DNA of 64,000 nucleotides from Humidesulfovibrio sp. (GTDB lineage Bacteria > Desulfobacterota > Desulfovibrionia > Desulfovibrionales > Desulfovibrionaceae), in NCBI RefSeq assembly GCF_031082295.1, contig NZ_JAVHLD010000015.1, forward strand, positions 2,697-66,696, read 5' to 3'. The notes under the pieces are model-generated. The model was not told the DNA's origin and made no database searches. It worked only from the letters and a program-made list of their open reading frames with translations. Below, one piece after another: positions 35,356-43,465 of the stretch. Positions within the stretch are counted from its first letter, which is position 1. The number at the start of each line of letters is the position of its first letter. Made by a program: the position numbers and the translations under genes.

Positions 35356-36231
35356 GTGCGCATCGCGGACCTGATACCAACTCGCAAGCCATTTTTGTCG
35401 CTGGAGTTTTTCCCGCCCAAAGACCGCGACACCTGGCCCAAGTTCTTCGAAGAGGTCGAGAAGCTTAAGGCGCTCGACCCACTCTTCGTCTCCGTCACCT
35501 ATGGCGCGGGTGGCGGCACCCAGGCCAATACGCTCGACATCGTCACCCGCATGAAGAACGACCTGGGCCTTGAGCCCATGGCGCATCTGACCTGCGTGGG
35601 CGCATCAAGCGACGCGCTCAACGGCTTCCTCAAGGCCATCACCGAGGCGGGCATCCAGAACGTGCTGGCCCTGCGCGGCGACCCGCCCAAGAACGTGGAG
35701 AACTTCTCGTTCGAAGGGCAGGAGTTCAAGCACGCCTCCGACCTGGTAAAGTTCATCCGCCGGGGCTACCCGGACATGGGCATCGGCGTGGCGGGCATTC
35801 CCACCATGCACCCGGAGTCGGCCTCGCTCGCGGACGACCTCAAGTGGTTGAAGCACAAGGTGGACGCGGGCGGCCAGTTCGTGGTCACGCAGCTGTTCTT
35901 CGAGAACGAGCTGTACCTGACGTACGTTCAGCGCCTGCGCGAAATGGGCGTCAACGTGCCGATCCTGCCGGGCATCATGCCCATTTTGAGCATGAAGTCC
36001 GCCGAGTTCATCGCCGGCCTGAACGGCCGCGAAGTGTTCGGCGGATTCTATGAGAAGCTGGAGGCGGCCTTTGCCAAAGGCGGCGACGAGGCCGTGCGCG
36101 AGCTTGGGCTCGCCCATGCCACGAGCCAGGTCCAGGGGCTTCTCGACGCGGGAGTGCCGGGCGTGCATCTGTACACGCTCAACCGCGCCGAGGCGTGCTT
36201 GTCCATCATGAACAACATCATCATCCGCTAA
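35356..36231 (+). CDS. metF: Methylenetetrahydrofolate reductase
   Basis: MetF reduces 5,10-methylene-THF to 5-methyl-THF with a flavin, for methionine synthesis and, in anaerobes, for C1 pathways. The 291 residues begin with the typical LSLEFFPPK near residue 15, and have FVSVTYGAGG, HLTCVG, LALRGDPP and FVVTQLFFE, all family landmarks. The catalytic Glu lies in EFFPPK. The start is GTG at 35356 with AAGGAG at 35341-35346. Asd follows after 17 bp, so they may be co-transcribed. Confidence 0.95.
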   Translation: MRIADLIPTRKPFLSLEFFPPKDRDTWPKFFEEVEKLKALDPLFVSVTYGAGGGTQANTLDIVTRMKNDLGLEPMAHLTCVGASSDALNGFLKAITEAGIQNVLALRGDPPKNVENFSFEGQEFKHASDLVKFIRRGYPDMGIGVAGIPTMHPESASLADDLKWLKHKVDAGGQFVVTQLFFENELYLTYVQRLREMGVNVPILPGIMPILSMKSAEFIAGLNGREVFGGFYEKLEAAFAKGGDEAVRELGLAHATSQVQGLLDAGVPGVHLYTLNRAEACLSIMNNIIIR

Positions 36232-36248
36232 ACGGGGGAAGCCAAATT

Positions 36249-37280
36249 ATGAGCGCGAAGAATCCGAGAGTTGCAGTGGTGGGCGCCACGGGCGCAGTTG
36301 GCCGCGAGATGCTTGAAGTGCTGGCCCAGCGCCAGTTCCCGGCCTCCGAGGTCGTTCCCTTCGCCTCGGCCCGGTCCGCGGGCAGCAAGGTCGAGTTCGC
36401 CGACGGCGAGCTCACCGTGCGCGAGCTGAAGGAAGACTCCTTCGCCGGGTTCGATCTGGCCCTGTTCTCCGCCGGGGGCTCCACCTCCGAGAAGTACGCG
36501 CCGCTCGCCGCGAAAGCGGGCTGCGTCGTGGTCGACAACTCCAGCGCCTGGCGCATGGACCCGGGGTGCCCGCTGGTGGTGCCGGAGGTCAACCCCAAGG
36601 ACCTGGAGTGGCACAACGGCATCATCGCCAACCCCAACTGCTCCACCATCCAGATGGTGGTGGCCCTGAAGCCCCTGCACGACGAGGCCAGGATCAAGCG
36701 CATCGTCGTCAGCACGTACCAGGCCGTTTCCGGCACCGGGCAGAAGGCCATCGCCGAGCTGGAGACCCAGACCGCCAGGCTCATGAACGGCCAGGAAGTC
36801 ATCCCCCAGGTGTACCCCTACCAGATCGCGTTCAACTGCCTGCCGCAGATCGACGTGTTCATGGAGAACGGCTACACCAAGGAAGAGATGAAAATGGTCA
36901 ACGAGACCAAGAAGATAATGGGCGACGACTCCATCCGCGTCACCGCCACCACCGTGCGCGTGCCCGTGTTCTTCAGCCACTCCGAGTCCGTGAACATCGA
37001 GACGGAGCAGAAGCTCACCGTCGAGGACGTGCGCAGCATCCTGGCCCAGGCCCCGGGCGTCACCGTGGCCGACTACCCGGAGAAGAAGGTCTACCCCATG
37101 CCCATCGACGCCGCCGGGCAGGATGACGTGTTCGTGGGCCGCATCCGCGAGGACGAGTCCATCGACAACGGCATCAACATGTGGATCGTGGCCGACAACA
37201 TCCGCAAGGGCGCCGCGCTGAACGCCGTGCAGATCGGCGAGGAGCTCATCCGCCGCAACCTGCTGCGCGTGCCGAAGTAG
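36249..37280 (+). CDS. asd: Aspartate-semialdehyde dehydrogenase
   Basis: Asd makes aspartate semialdehyde, the branch point to lysine, threonine and methionine. The 343 residues have the NADP-binding GATGAVGREMLEVL at the N terminus, the catalytic cysteine in NPNCSTIQM, and the substrate loop near TYQAVSGTGQKA. The ATG at 36249 was chosen; upstream frame overlaps metF. It fits next to metF for methionine synthesis. Confidence 0.96.
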   Translation: MSAKNPRVAVVGATGAVGREMLEVLAQRQFPASEVVPFASARSAGSKVEFADGELTVRELKEDSFAGFDLALFSAGGSTSEKYAPLAAKAGCVVVDNSSAWRMDPGCPLVVPEVNPKDLEWHNGIIANPNCSTIQMVVALKPLHDEARIKRIVVSTYQAVSGTGQKAIAELETQTARLMNGQEVIPQVYPYQIAFNCLPQIDVFMENGYTKEEMKMVNETKKIMGDDSIRVTATTVRVPVFFSHSESVNIETEQKLTVEDVRSILAQAPGVTVADYPEKKVYPMPIDAAGQDDVFVGRIREDESIDNGINMWIVADNIRKGAALNAVQIGEELIRRNLLRVPK

Positions 37281-37302
37281 AAGCAACCAAAGGAGGGCGC
37301 CC

Positions 37303-38241
37303 ATGCGCGTCGCTACTTCGCAGGAATACCTGGAGGCCATGCTGGAGGCCATCCGGCCCGGCACCGAGGAGGTGCTGGCCTTCTATGACCACCGCATCGG
37401 CGTCATCGGCACGGACCCGAAGCTCATGCTCATGCCCTGGGACGACCACCTGGTGCACCGGGGCGACGGCGTGTTCGAGACCATCAAGTACGTGGGCCGC
37501 AAGCTGTACCAGCTGGATCCGCACCTGCGGCGCATGAAGCTCTCCTGCCAGGCCATCCACCTGGAGCCGCCGTGCTCCTGGACGGAACTGAAGGAGGCCA
37601 TCATCGAGCTGGCCAGCGCTGGCAACGAGCCCGACGGGCTCATCCGCGTTCTGCTCGGCCGCGGGCCGGGCGGCTTCGGGGTGGACCCCTACGAGAGCCC
37701 GGTGCAGAGCCTGTACCTGGTGGCCTACCGCATGCACAAAAAGCCGGAGTCGTACTTCGACAAGGGCGTCACGGCCTTCCGCACCAGCATCCCGGCCAAG
37801 CAGGCCTGGATGGCCACGGTGAAGACCACCAACTATCTGCCCAACGTGCTCATGAAACGCGAGGCGGTGAACGGCGGCTTTGATTTCCCCTTCTGCTACG
37901 ACGACAAGGGGTTCCTGGCCGAGGGCGCGACCGAGAACGTCTGCCTCGTCGACGAGTCGGGCAAGCTGGTGATCCCTGAGTTCACCAACTCGCTGGCCGG
38001 AACCACGCTCATGCGCGCCGTGGATCTGGTGAAGGACGAAATGGACATCATCTTCAAGGGCGTCACCGAGGACGAGGTCTTCACCGCCCGCGAGGTCATG
38101 ATGGTGGGCACCAGCTTCGACTGCGTGTCCGTGGTGCGCTACAACAACAAGCCCATTCACGATGCCCGGCCCGGCCCGGTGAGCAAGCGCATCCGCGCGC
38201 TGCTCCAGGCCGACCTGGCGCTGAGCGGCACGGCGTTCTAA
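37303..38241 (+). CDS. Class IV PLP aminotransferase (IlvE/PabC/DAAT type)
   Basis: This fold-type IV family includes branched-chain aminotransferase, aminodeoxychorismate lyase and D-amino-acid transaminase. The 312 residues show HRGDGVFETIKY near residue 50, the PLP lysine in TVKTTNYLPNV and EGATENVCLV. Exact substrate cannot be told from sequence alone. The site AAGGAGG precedes the ATG, and the gene follows asd by 22 bp, so an amino acid role is likely. Confidence 0.88.
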   Translation: MRVATSQEYLEAMLEAIRPGTEEVLAFYDHRIGVIGTDPKLMLMPWDDHLVHRGDGVFETIKYVGRKLYQLDPHLRRMKLSCQAIHLEPPCSWTELKEAIIELASAGNEPDGLIRVLLGRGPGGFGVDPYESPVQSLYLVAYRMHKKPESYFDKGVTAFRTSIPAKQAWMATVKTTNYLPNVLMKREAVNGGFDFPFCYDDKGFLAEGATENVCLVDESGKLVIPEFTNSLAGTTLMRAVDLVKDEMDIIFKGVTEDEVFTAREVMMVGTSFDCVSVVRYNNKPIHDARPGPVSKRIRALLQADLALSGTAF

Positions 38242-38261
38242 GCCGCGCCAGCCCGAGCATG

Positions 38262-38309
38262 CAACAACGCCCGGTCCCCCTGTTTTGGGAGGCCGGGCGT
38301 TTTGTTGTT
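38262..38309. terminator. Bidirectional terminator between the aminotransferase gene and nifB
   Basis: CAACAACGCCCGG pairs with CCGGGCGTTTTGTTG; a T-rich arm follows on the plus strand and an A-rich arm gives T on the minus strand. It separates two convergent units and would end the nif operon. Confidence 0.8.
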
Positions 38310-38337
38310 GATGGGCCGCAAATGGCTTGAGCCGTCG

Positions 38338-39648
38338 CTAGCAGCCGTCGCCCGTGCCGCAGCAGGCCTTGCCCACGCCGCCGCGCCTGGCGCGCAGGGC
38401 TTCCAGCCTGGCTATGCCGTCCTCGCCGTAGGCCAGCGCCAGGGCTTCCTCGATGAACCCGGAGCAGGCCGCCGCCGGGGTGCCGCTCTCGGCCAGGATC
38501 CTGCGCGGGGTGTCGCCCACGGCCGCCACCAGCACGGCCCGGCAGTCGGACAGCAGCTTGGCCAGGTCCTCCCAGCGGGAAGGGCCGCACCCGGCGGTCG
38601 GGGCCTGCCGCTCCTCGACCATGCGGAAGCCGCCGTTTTCGGCCAGCCCCCAGATCTGGAAGCGCTTGGCTTCGCCCAGGTGCAGGTTCACCAGCAGGCC
38701 TTCGCGGGTGGCCACGGCCACGTAGGGGCGGTCGGCCTTGTTCGCGGGGGGCATCTTGCTGCAGGCGGAAAGCACGCCGCCAAGCTCGGTGGAGCGGTCG
38801 TGGCACAGGAGCCCCACGGCGTCGGCGCGGCAGCGGCGGCAGTGGGTCATTTGCGGCACCAGGGGGCCTGCCTCGGCGCGCAGGGCGTTTATCTGCTCCT
38901 TGGAGGGCTCGACGAGCTCTCCGAACGGGGTTCCCTCGGTGGGGTGCATGGGCATCAGGTTCTGCAGGTCCACGCCGAGTTCTTGAGCCTTTTGGGCCAC
39001 GGCCTGGATGTGGGTGTCGTTCACGCCGGGGATGACGATGGTGTTGACCTTCACGGCCAGCCCGCGGGCCTTCAGGCCTTCGATGGCCTCCAACTGGCGG
39101 CCGAGGATGAGCTCGGCGGCGTCCTGGCCGCGATAGACCACGTTTCCGTCGCGCACCCAGGAGTAGATCTTGGCGCCGATGGCCGGGTCGATGGTGTTGA
39201 GCGTCACCGTGGCGTGGGTAACGCCCAGGTCGGCCAGGTCGTCCAGGTACTCGGGCATGGCCAAACCGTTGGAGGACAGACAGAAGAGCATGTGCGGGTA
39301 TTCCTTGCGGATGAGGCGCATTGTCTCAAGCGTCTCCGCCGGGTTGGCCATGGGGTCGCCGGGGCCGGCGATGCCGATGACCGTGATGCGCGGTTCCTTG
39401 TCCAGCACCTGCCTGGTGTATTCCAGGGCCTGGAAGGGCTTCAGGATGCCGCTGGTCACGCCGGGGCGCGACTCGTTCACGCAGTCGTACTTTCTGTTGC
39501 AATAGTTGCACTGGATGTTGCACTTGGGCGCCACCGGCAGGTGCACGCGGCCGCAGGAGCCGGACGATTCCTTGTTGAAGCAGGGGTGCTTGACGGACTT
39601 CGGGTCGACACTGGCGGATGTGTTGGGAGTAGTGATGATGGTCTGCAT
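38338..39648 (-). CDS. nifB: Nitrogenase cofactor maturase NifB
   Basis: NifB builds NifB-co, the Fe8S9C core of the FeMo cofactor, by radical SAM chemistry. From the ATG at 39648 (AAAGGAGC upstream) the protein has 436 residues. The radical SAM cysteines are C43, C47 and C50 (CNIQCNYC). The conserved N-terminal HPCFNKESSG and the later GPGDPMANP and CRRCRADA motifs are present. The last third is the NifX/NafY-like cofactor-binding domain (VNLHLGEAKRF) common in bacterial NifB. It is the last gene of the nifH operon, 31 bp after nifN. Confidence 0.97.
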   Translation of the reverse strand: MQTIITTPNTSASVDPKSVKHPCFNKESSGSCGRVHLPVAPKCNIQCNYCNRKYDCVNESRPGVTSGILKPFQALEYTRQVLDKEPRITVIGIAGPGDPMANPAETLETMRLIRKEYPHMLFCLSSNGLAMPEYLDDLADLGVTHATVTLNTIDPAIGAKIYSWVRDGNVVYRGQDAAELILGRQLEAIEGLKARGLAVKVNTIVIPGVNDTHIQAVAQKAQELGVDLQNLMPMHPTEGTPFGELVEPSKEQINALRAEAGPLVPQMTHCRRCRADAVGLLCHDRSTELGGVLSACSKMPPANKADRPYVAVATREGLLVNLHLGEAKRFQIWGLAENGGFRMVEERQAPTAGCGPSRWEDLAKLLSDCRAVLVAAVGDTPRRILAESGTPAAACSGFIEEALALAYGEDGIARLEALRARRGGVGKACCGTGDGC

Positions 39649-39679
39649 GGTCGGCTCCTTTCTCTGATATGTCGAGCTG

Positions 39680-41122
39680 CTAGAGGTATCCGTAGCCGAT
39701 GTCGGAATCGTTCTGCTTCTTTTCAAGGACGAGGTTCACCAGCCGGTCGAACAGGGCCTGCGCGCCCCGGTAGCCCAGGTGCAGCAGCCGCTGCCCGCCG
39801 AAGCGGTCGTGGATGGGAAAGCCCACGCGCAGAAGCGGGATGTTCCACTCGCGCGCGGCCCGCTGGCCCTTGCTGTGGCCCACCAGCAGGTCCGGGGCGA
39901 GGGTCTTCGCCTCTTCCACGATGTCGAAGAAGTCCGCGCCCTCGCGAATTATCGGTCTCAGATGGGGGGGCATCTCCCGCAGCACGGAGCCGCAGGCCGC
40001 CTCAATGTGCGCGGAGAGGTTGCGGTTCCTGGCGCCGGTTGCCACCAGCACGGGGTGCACGCCGATCTCGGCCAGGAAGCTCGTCAGGCCGATGCACAGG
40101 TCTTCCTCGCCGTAGACCACGGCCTTGAGGCCGGAGACGTACTTGTGGCCGTCCACCAGGGAGTCGATGTAGCGGCCGCGCTCTAGAAGCAAATCGCGCG
40201 GGGTGTCGACCCCGGTGATGGACTTGAGCGTGGCGAACAGCGCGTCCGTCTCGCGGATGCCCATGGGCAGGCCCAGGCGGAACAGCGGGGTGCCGAAGCG
40301 TTCGTTGAGGGACGTGCCGGCGGTGTCCTGGGTCGAGATTGCCCGGCCCAGCTCCACGCTGGCGCGCGCGCCACTCATGGCGCGGATGTCGGCCACGCTG
40401 GTGCCGCCGGAGGGGATGTTCTCGTATTCCAGCAGGGCCGGGGCGTCGAGGGTCTCGGAGTAGTCCGGCAGGACGATTGCCTCCACGCCGAAGCCCCGGA
40501 AGATCTCCTTCAGGTGGCGGATGTCCGCCGGGGAGACCATGCCGGAGAAGAGGTTCACGCGGGAGTTGGCCGGGGCCGCGTTTTCCCGTGAGCCGGGGCA
40601 GAGCTGGTCCACGAGGGCCTTCACCGCGCCGTGGAAGCCGTCCATGTGCGTGCCGGAGTAGCTCGGCGTGGACACGTGCACCAGTTCTGCCAGCGGCAGG
40701 TCCTTGAACTCCTCGCGGAACTCGGTCAGCAGGCGCGCCACGTCGTCGCCAATGGTCTCGGTGAGGCAGGTGGTGGCAACGCCGATGACGCCCGCGCCGT
40801 ACTTCTGCATGGCGTTCAACAGGCCCTTCTTGAGGTTGGGGCCGCCGCCGTAGATGGCGTTCTTTTCGCCGAGCGACGAGGACGCGATGTCCATGGGCTC
40901 GCGGAAGTGGCTGATGATGTAGCGGCGCATGTAGGTGGCGCAGCCCTGGGAGCCGTGCAGGAAGCTCACCGCGCCCTCCACGCCCTTGAAGGCCAGGGTG
41001 GCGCCCAGCGGAGTGCACAGCTTGCAGGCGTTGGTGGTGGCGACGTTGCTTAAGCCCTTGTAGTCGCTGGCCGACGCGGCGGGAGCGCTGACTGCGGAAT
41101 CAATGACGGCGTTCAGGTCCAT
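39680..41122 (-). CDS. nifN: FeMo-cofactor scaffold subunit NifN
   Basis: NifN pairs with NifE to form the scaffold on which NifB-co is turned into FeMo-co. At 480 residues it is full length and resembles NifK, with cluster-ligand cysteines in ACKLCTPLG, HGSQGCATYM and TTCLTETIGDD. The start is ATG 41122, three bases after nifE's stop. The C terminus has the NifD/K-fold helix (SKGQRAAREW). It acts in the cytoplasm with NifE. Confidence 0.95.
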   Translation of the reverse strand: MDLNAVIDSAVSAPAASASDYKGLSNVATTNACKLCTPLGATLAFKGVEGAVSFLHGSQGCATYMRRYIISHFREPMDIASSSLGEKNAIYGGGPNLKKGLLNAMQKYGAGVIGVATTCLTETIGDDVARLLTEFREEFKDLPLAELVHVSTPSYSGTHMDGFHGAVKALVDQLCPGSRENAAPANSRVNLFSGMVSPADIRHLKEIFRGFGVEAIVLPDYSETLDAPALLEYENIPSGGTSVADIRAMSGARASVELGRAISTQDTAGTSLNERFGTPLFRLGLPMGIRETDALFATLKSITGVDTPRDLLLERGRYIDSLVDGHKYVSGLKAVVYGEEDLCIGLTSFLAEIGVHPVLVATGARNRNLSAHIEAACGSVLREMPPHLRPIIREGADFFDIVEEAKTLAPDLLVGHSKGQRAAREWNIPLLRVGFPIHDRFGGQRLLHLGYRGAQALFDRLVNLVLEKKQNDSDIGYGYL

Positions 41123-41125
41123 GGT

Positions 41126-42583
41126 CTACGCCTCCTCGATCGGACGGTTCTGGGACTCGCGCCGGGGCACGAACTGCCAAATGGGGCTCATGACCGAGGC
41201 GTGCACTTCCTTGGCGAAGTTCAGCATGCCCACGAAGCCCTCCAGCGCGATCTTGCGCTCGTGGTTGTGGTCGCAGAAGCCGACGCCCAGCTTGAAGGCG
41301 ATGGGGCGCTCCTTCACGCCGCCCACGAAGATGTCCACGTCCTTTTCCTTGAGGAAGGCGGACAGCTCCAGCGGGTTGGCGTCGTCCACCACGATGGTGC
41401 CGGGCGCGCAGATGGCGGCCAACTCGCGGTAGTCATCCTCGGTGCCGGTCTGGGAACCCACGATGACCACTTCCATGCCCAGGTGGCGGAAGGCCTTGAC
41501 CAGGGAGAAGGCCTTGAAGCTGCCGCCCACGTACACGGCGGCCTTCTTGCCCTCCAGGTCGCGGCGGAACTCCTTGAGCTGCGGCATGAGGGTGGCCAGC
41601 TCGTCGCGGACGAGGAGCGCGGTGCGCTCGACCATGCCCGCCGCCAGCTCCGGCTGGGTCAGCTCGAAATGCTCGGCCACGGCGTACAGGCTCTCGGCCA
41701 CGTCCTCGATGCCGATCCACGACACGCGCAGGAAGGGGATGCCGAAGTCCTCTCGCATCATCTTGGCCAGGTCCTGGGTGGAGCCGGAGCACTGCACGAG
41801 GTTCAGGGCCGCGCCGTGCGCGCGCTTGAGGTCGTCCACGCGGCCGTCGCCCGTGATCCCGGCCACCACCTCGATGCCCATGCGGTTCAGGTAGTCCTTG
41901 ATGATCCAGGTCTCGCCCGCCAGGTTGAAGTCGCCCATGATGTTCACGGAGAGCTTCGAAATGTCCGCGGTCTCGCCGGTGCCCACCAGGGTGCGCATGG
42001 CCTTGCACGCGGCCAGGTAGCCCTCGCGCTTGTTGCCCTTGAAGCCCTCGCTCTGCACCGGGATGACCGGGATGCCGTGGCGGGCGCTGGCGGCCTTGCA
42101 CACGGCGGCAAGGTCGTCGCCGATGAGGCCCACGATGCAGGTGGAGTACACGAAGGCGGCCTTGGGCTCGTAGCGCGGGATGAGCTCGTCCAGGGCCTTG
42201 GCCAGCTTCTTCTCGCCGCCGAACACGACGTCGAGCTCCTGCAGGTCGGTGCTGAAGGACAGGCGGTGCAGCTCCGGGCCGGAGGACAGCGCGCCACGGA
42301 TGTCCCAGGTGTAGGCAGCGCAGCCGATGGGGCCGTGCACCAGGTGCAGGGCGTCGGCGATGGGGTAGAGCACCACGCGCGAGCCGCAGAACACGCAGGC
42401 GCGCTGGCTCACCGCTCCGGCGAGGCTGTCGCGGTTGCAGGCCATGGCGAAGTCGCCGTCGCCCACGCGGTGGATCTGGTCCTTGCGCTCCTCGAATATT
42501 GTCGCACGCTCCGCAGGGATCGCCGCGGAATCTTCGGGGCAGGCGATGTGTTCCGGCGTGAGGGCCTTGGCTGTCTCGGTCAT
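41126..42583 (-). CDS. nifE: FeMo-cofactor scaffold subunit NifE
   Basis: NifE is the NifD-like half of the NifEN scaffold. The 485 residues hold the cysteines CVFCGSRVVLYP, HGPIGCAAYTW and STCIVGLIGDD that bind the [4Fe-4S] cluster and cofactor precursor. The start is ATG 42583. It lies after the GNAT gene and is tightly spaced with nifN (3 bp), so the two are made in equal amounts. No unusual feature is seen. Confidence 0.96.
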   Translation of the reverse strand: MTETAKALTPEHIACPEDSAAIPAERATIFEERKDQIHRVGDGDFAMACNRDSLAGAVSQRACVFCGSRVVLYPIADALHLVHGPIGCAAYTWDIRGALSSGPELHRLSFSTDLQELDVVFGGEKKLAKALDELIPRYEPKAAFVYSTCIVGLIGDDLAAVCKAASARHGIPVIPVQSEGFKGNKREGYLAACKAMRTLVGTGETADISKLSVNIMGDFNLAGETWIIKDYLNRMGIEVVAGITGDGRVDDLKRAHGAALNLVQCSGSTQDLAKMMREDFGIPFLRVSWIGIEDVAESLYAVAEHFELTQPELAAGMVERTALLVRDELATLMPQLKEFRRDLEGKKAAVYVGGSFKAFSLVKAFRHLGMEVVIVGSQTGTEDDYRELAAICAPGTIVVDDANPLELSAFLKEKDVDIFVGGVKERPIAFKLGVGFCDHNHERKIALEGFVGMLNFAKEVHASVMSPIWQFVPRRESQNRPIEEA

Positions 42584-42607
42584 GATGGACTCCCTTGTCC
42601 CGCTGCC

Positions 42608-43066
42608 CTAGGGCAGGGTGCGCCGCAGGCAGACGAGGTTTGTGGGCATGAAGCCGCAGGCGCGGTAGAAGTCGTGGGACGGCGCGTTGTCGCGGTCGGC
42701 CAGCAGTTGCAGGCGGGTGGCGCCCAGGCGCGTGCCCCAGGCCTCGATCCGTGTGAGCAGCGCCCGGCCGATGCCCAGGCCGCGAGACTCCGGCCGGACC
42801 ACCACGTCTTCCACCAGCAGCGACGGGCCGCCCTCTGCGGTGGAGACGACGACCTGGGCCGTGGCCATGCCGACCACCACGCCGGCGGTATCGGCCACAA
42901 GCACCAGGCGGTTCTTGGCGCCCTCTAGCATCTGCAGGAGGCCGTCGCGCTGCCGCCGCGCGTCCACCGCAAAGTCCGCCTCCAGGGAGAAGAGCATTCC
43001 CAGGAGTTCGACCAGGGCGTCCAGGTCGCTTGTGCGGGCTTCGCGGATGGTGCAGGCGGCAGTCAT
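42608..43066 (-). CDS. GNAT acetyltransferase inside the nif operon
   Basis: A 152-residue GNAT protein. The acetyl-CoA loop is VRPESRGLGIGRALL, the classic motif A with R/Q-x-x-G-x-G/A. The C-terminal Tyr of the general acid, F-Y-R-A-C-G-F, is present. It sits between the ferredoxin and nifE with short gaps (24 bp each side), so it is part of the nif transcript. What it acetylates is not known. Related genes occur in nif clusters of some Desulfovibrio, where the function is also unclear. Confidence 0.88.
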   Translation of the reverse strand: MTAACTIREARTSDLDALVELLGMLFSLEADFAVDARRQRDGLLQMLEGAKNRLVLVADTAGVVVGMATAQVVVSTAEGGPSLLVEDVVVRPESRGLGIGRALLTRIEAWGTRLGATRLQLLADRDNAPSHDFYRACGFMPTNLVCLRRTLP

Positions 43067-43090
43067 GGGATGCTCCTCTGAATGTCTGAA

Positions 43091-43405
43091 CTAGGACAGC
43101 AGATACTCGGCCGCGGGGGTGCCCGCTTCCAGGCCGTCGGCCATGGCATCGAGAATGGCGTCGATGGCTTCCTCGCTGTTCACGCCCTTGAACCAGAGGT
43201 TGTCGGGCTGAATCACCAGGATGGGGCCTTTCTCGCACTGCTTGAGACAGCCGGTGGTGGCGACCTGCACGTCCAGGCCGCGGTCCAGAATGCCTTCCTC
43301 GATGTACTGCAGCAGGCCGTCGGTCTGCTTGTGGCAGATGCCCTTGGGCTCCTTGCCCAGGCGGAAGCTCTGACAGACCAGGATGAGTTTTTCGGGCAGC
43401 GCCAT
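43091..43405 (-). CDS. Thioredoxin-like [2Fe-2S] ferredoxin
   Basis: The 104-residue protein is of the thioredoxin-fold ferredoxin type known from nif loci (Azotobacter FdII-like and NuoE-like). Four cysteines fit the cluster: C11, C24, C53 and C57 (CQS, CHK, GCLKQC). It could supply electrons to nitrogenase assembly or act as a cluster carrier. The spacing of the last pair (C-x3-C) is typical. The ATG at 43405 has AAGGAG upstream. It follows the NifB-like gene by 60 bp. Confidence 0.85.
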   Translation of the reverse strand: MALPEKLILVCQSFRLGKEPKGICHKQTDGLLQYIEEGILDRGLDVQVATTGCLKQCEKGPILVIQPDNLWFKGVNSEEAIDAILDAMADGLEAGTPAAEYLLS

Positions 43406-43465
43406 GGTGATGCTCCTTGAGGCTTGAGGTTGTTGTTTCGTTTGTGTCAGCTGAAAATGTTGAGT

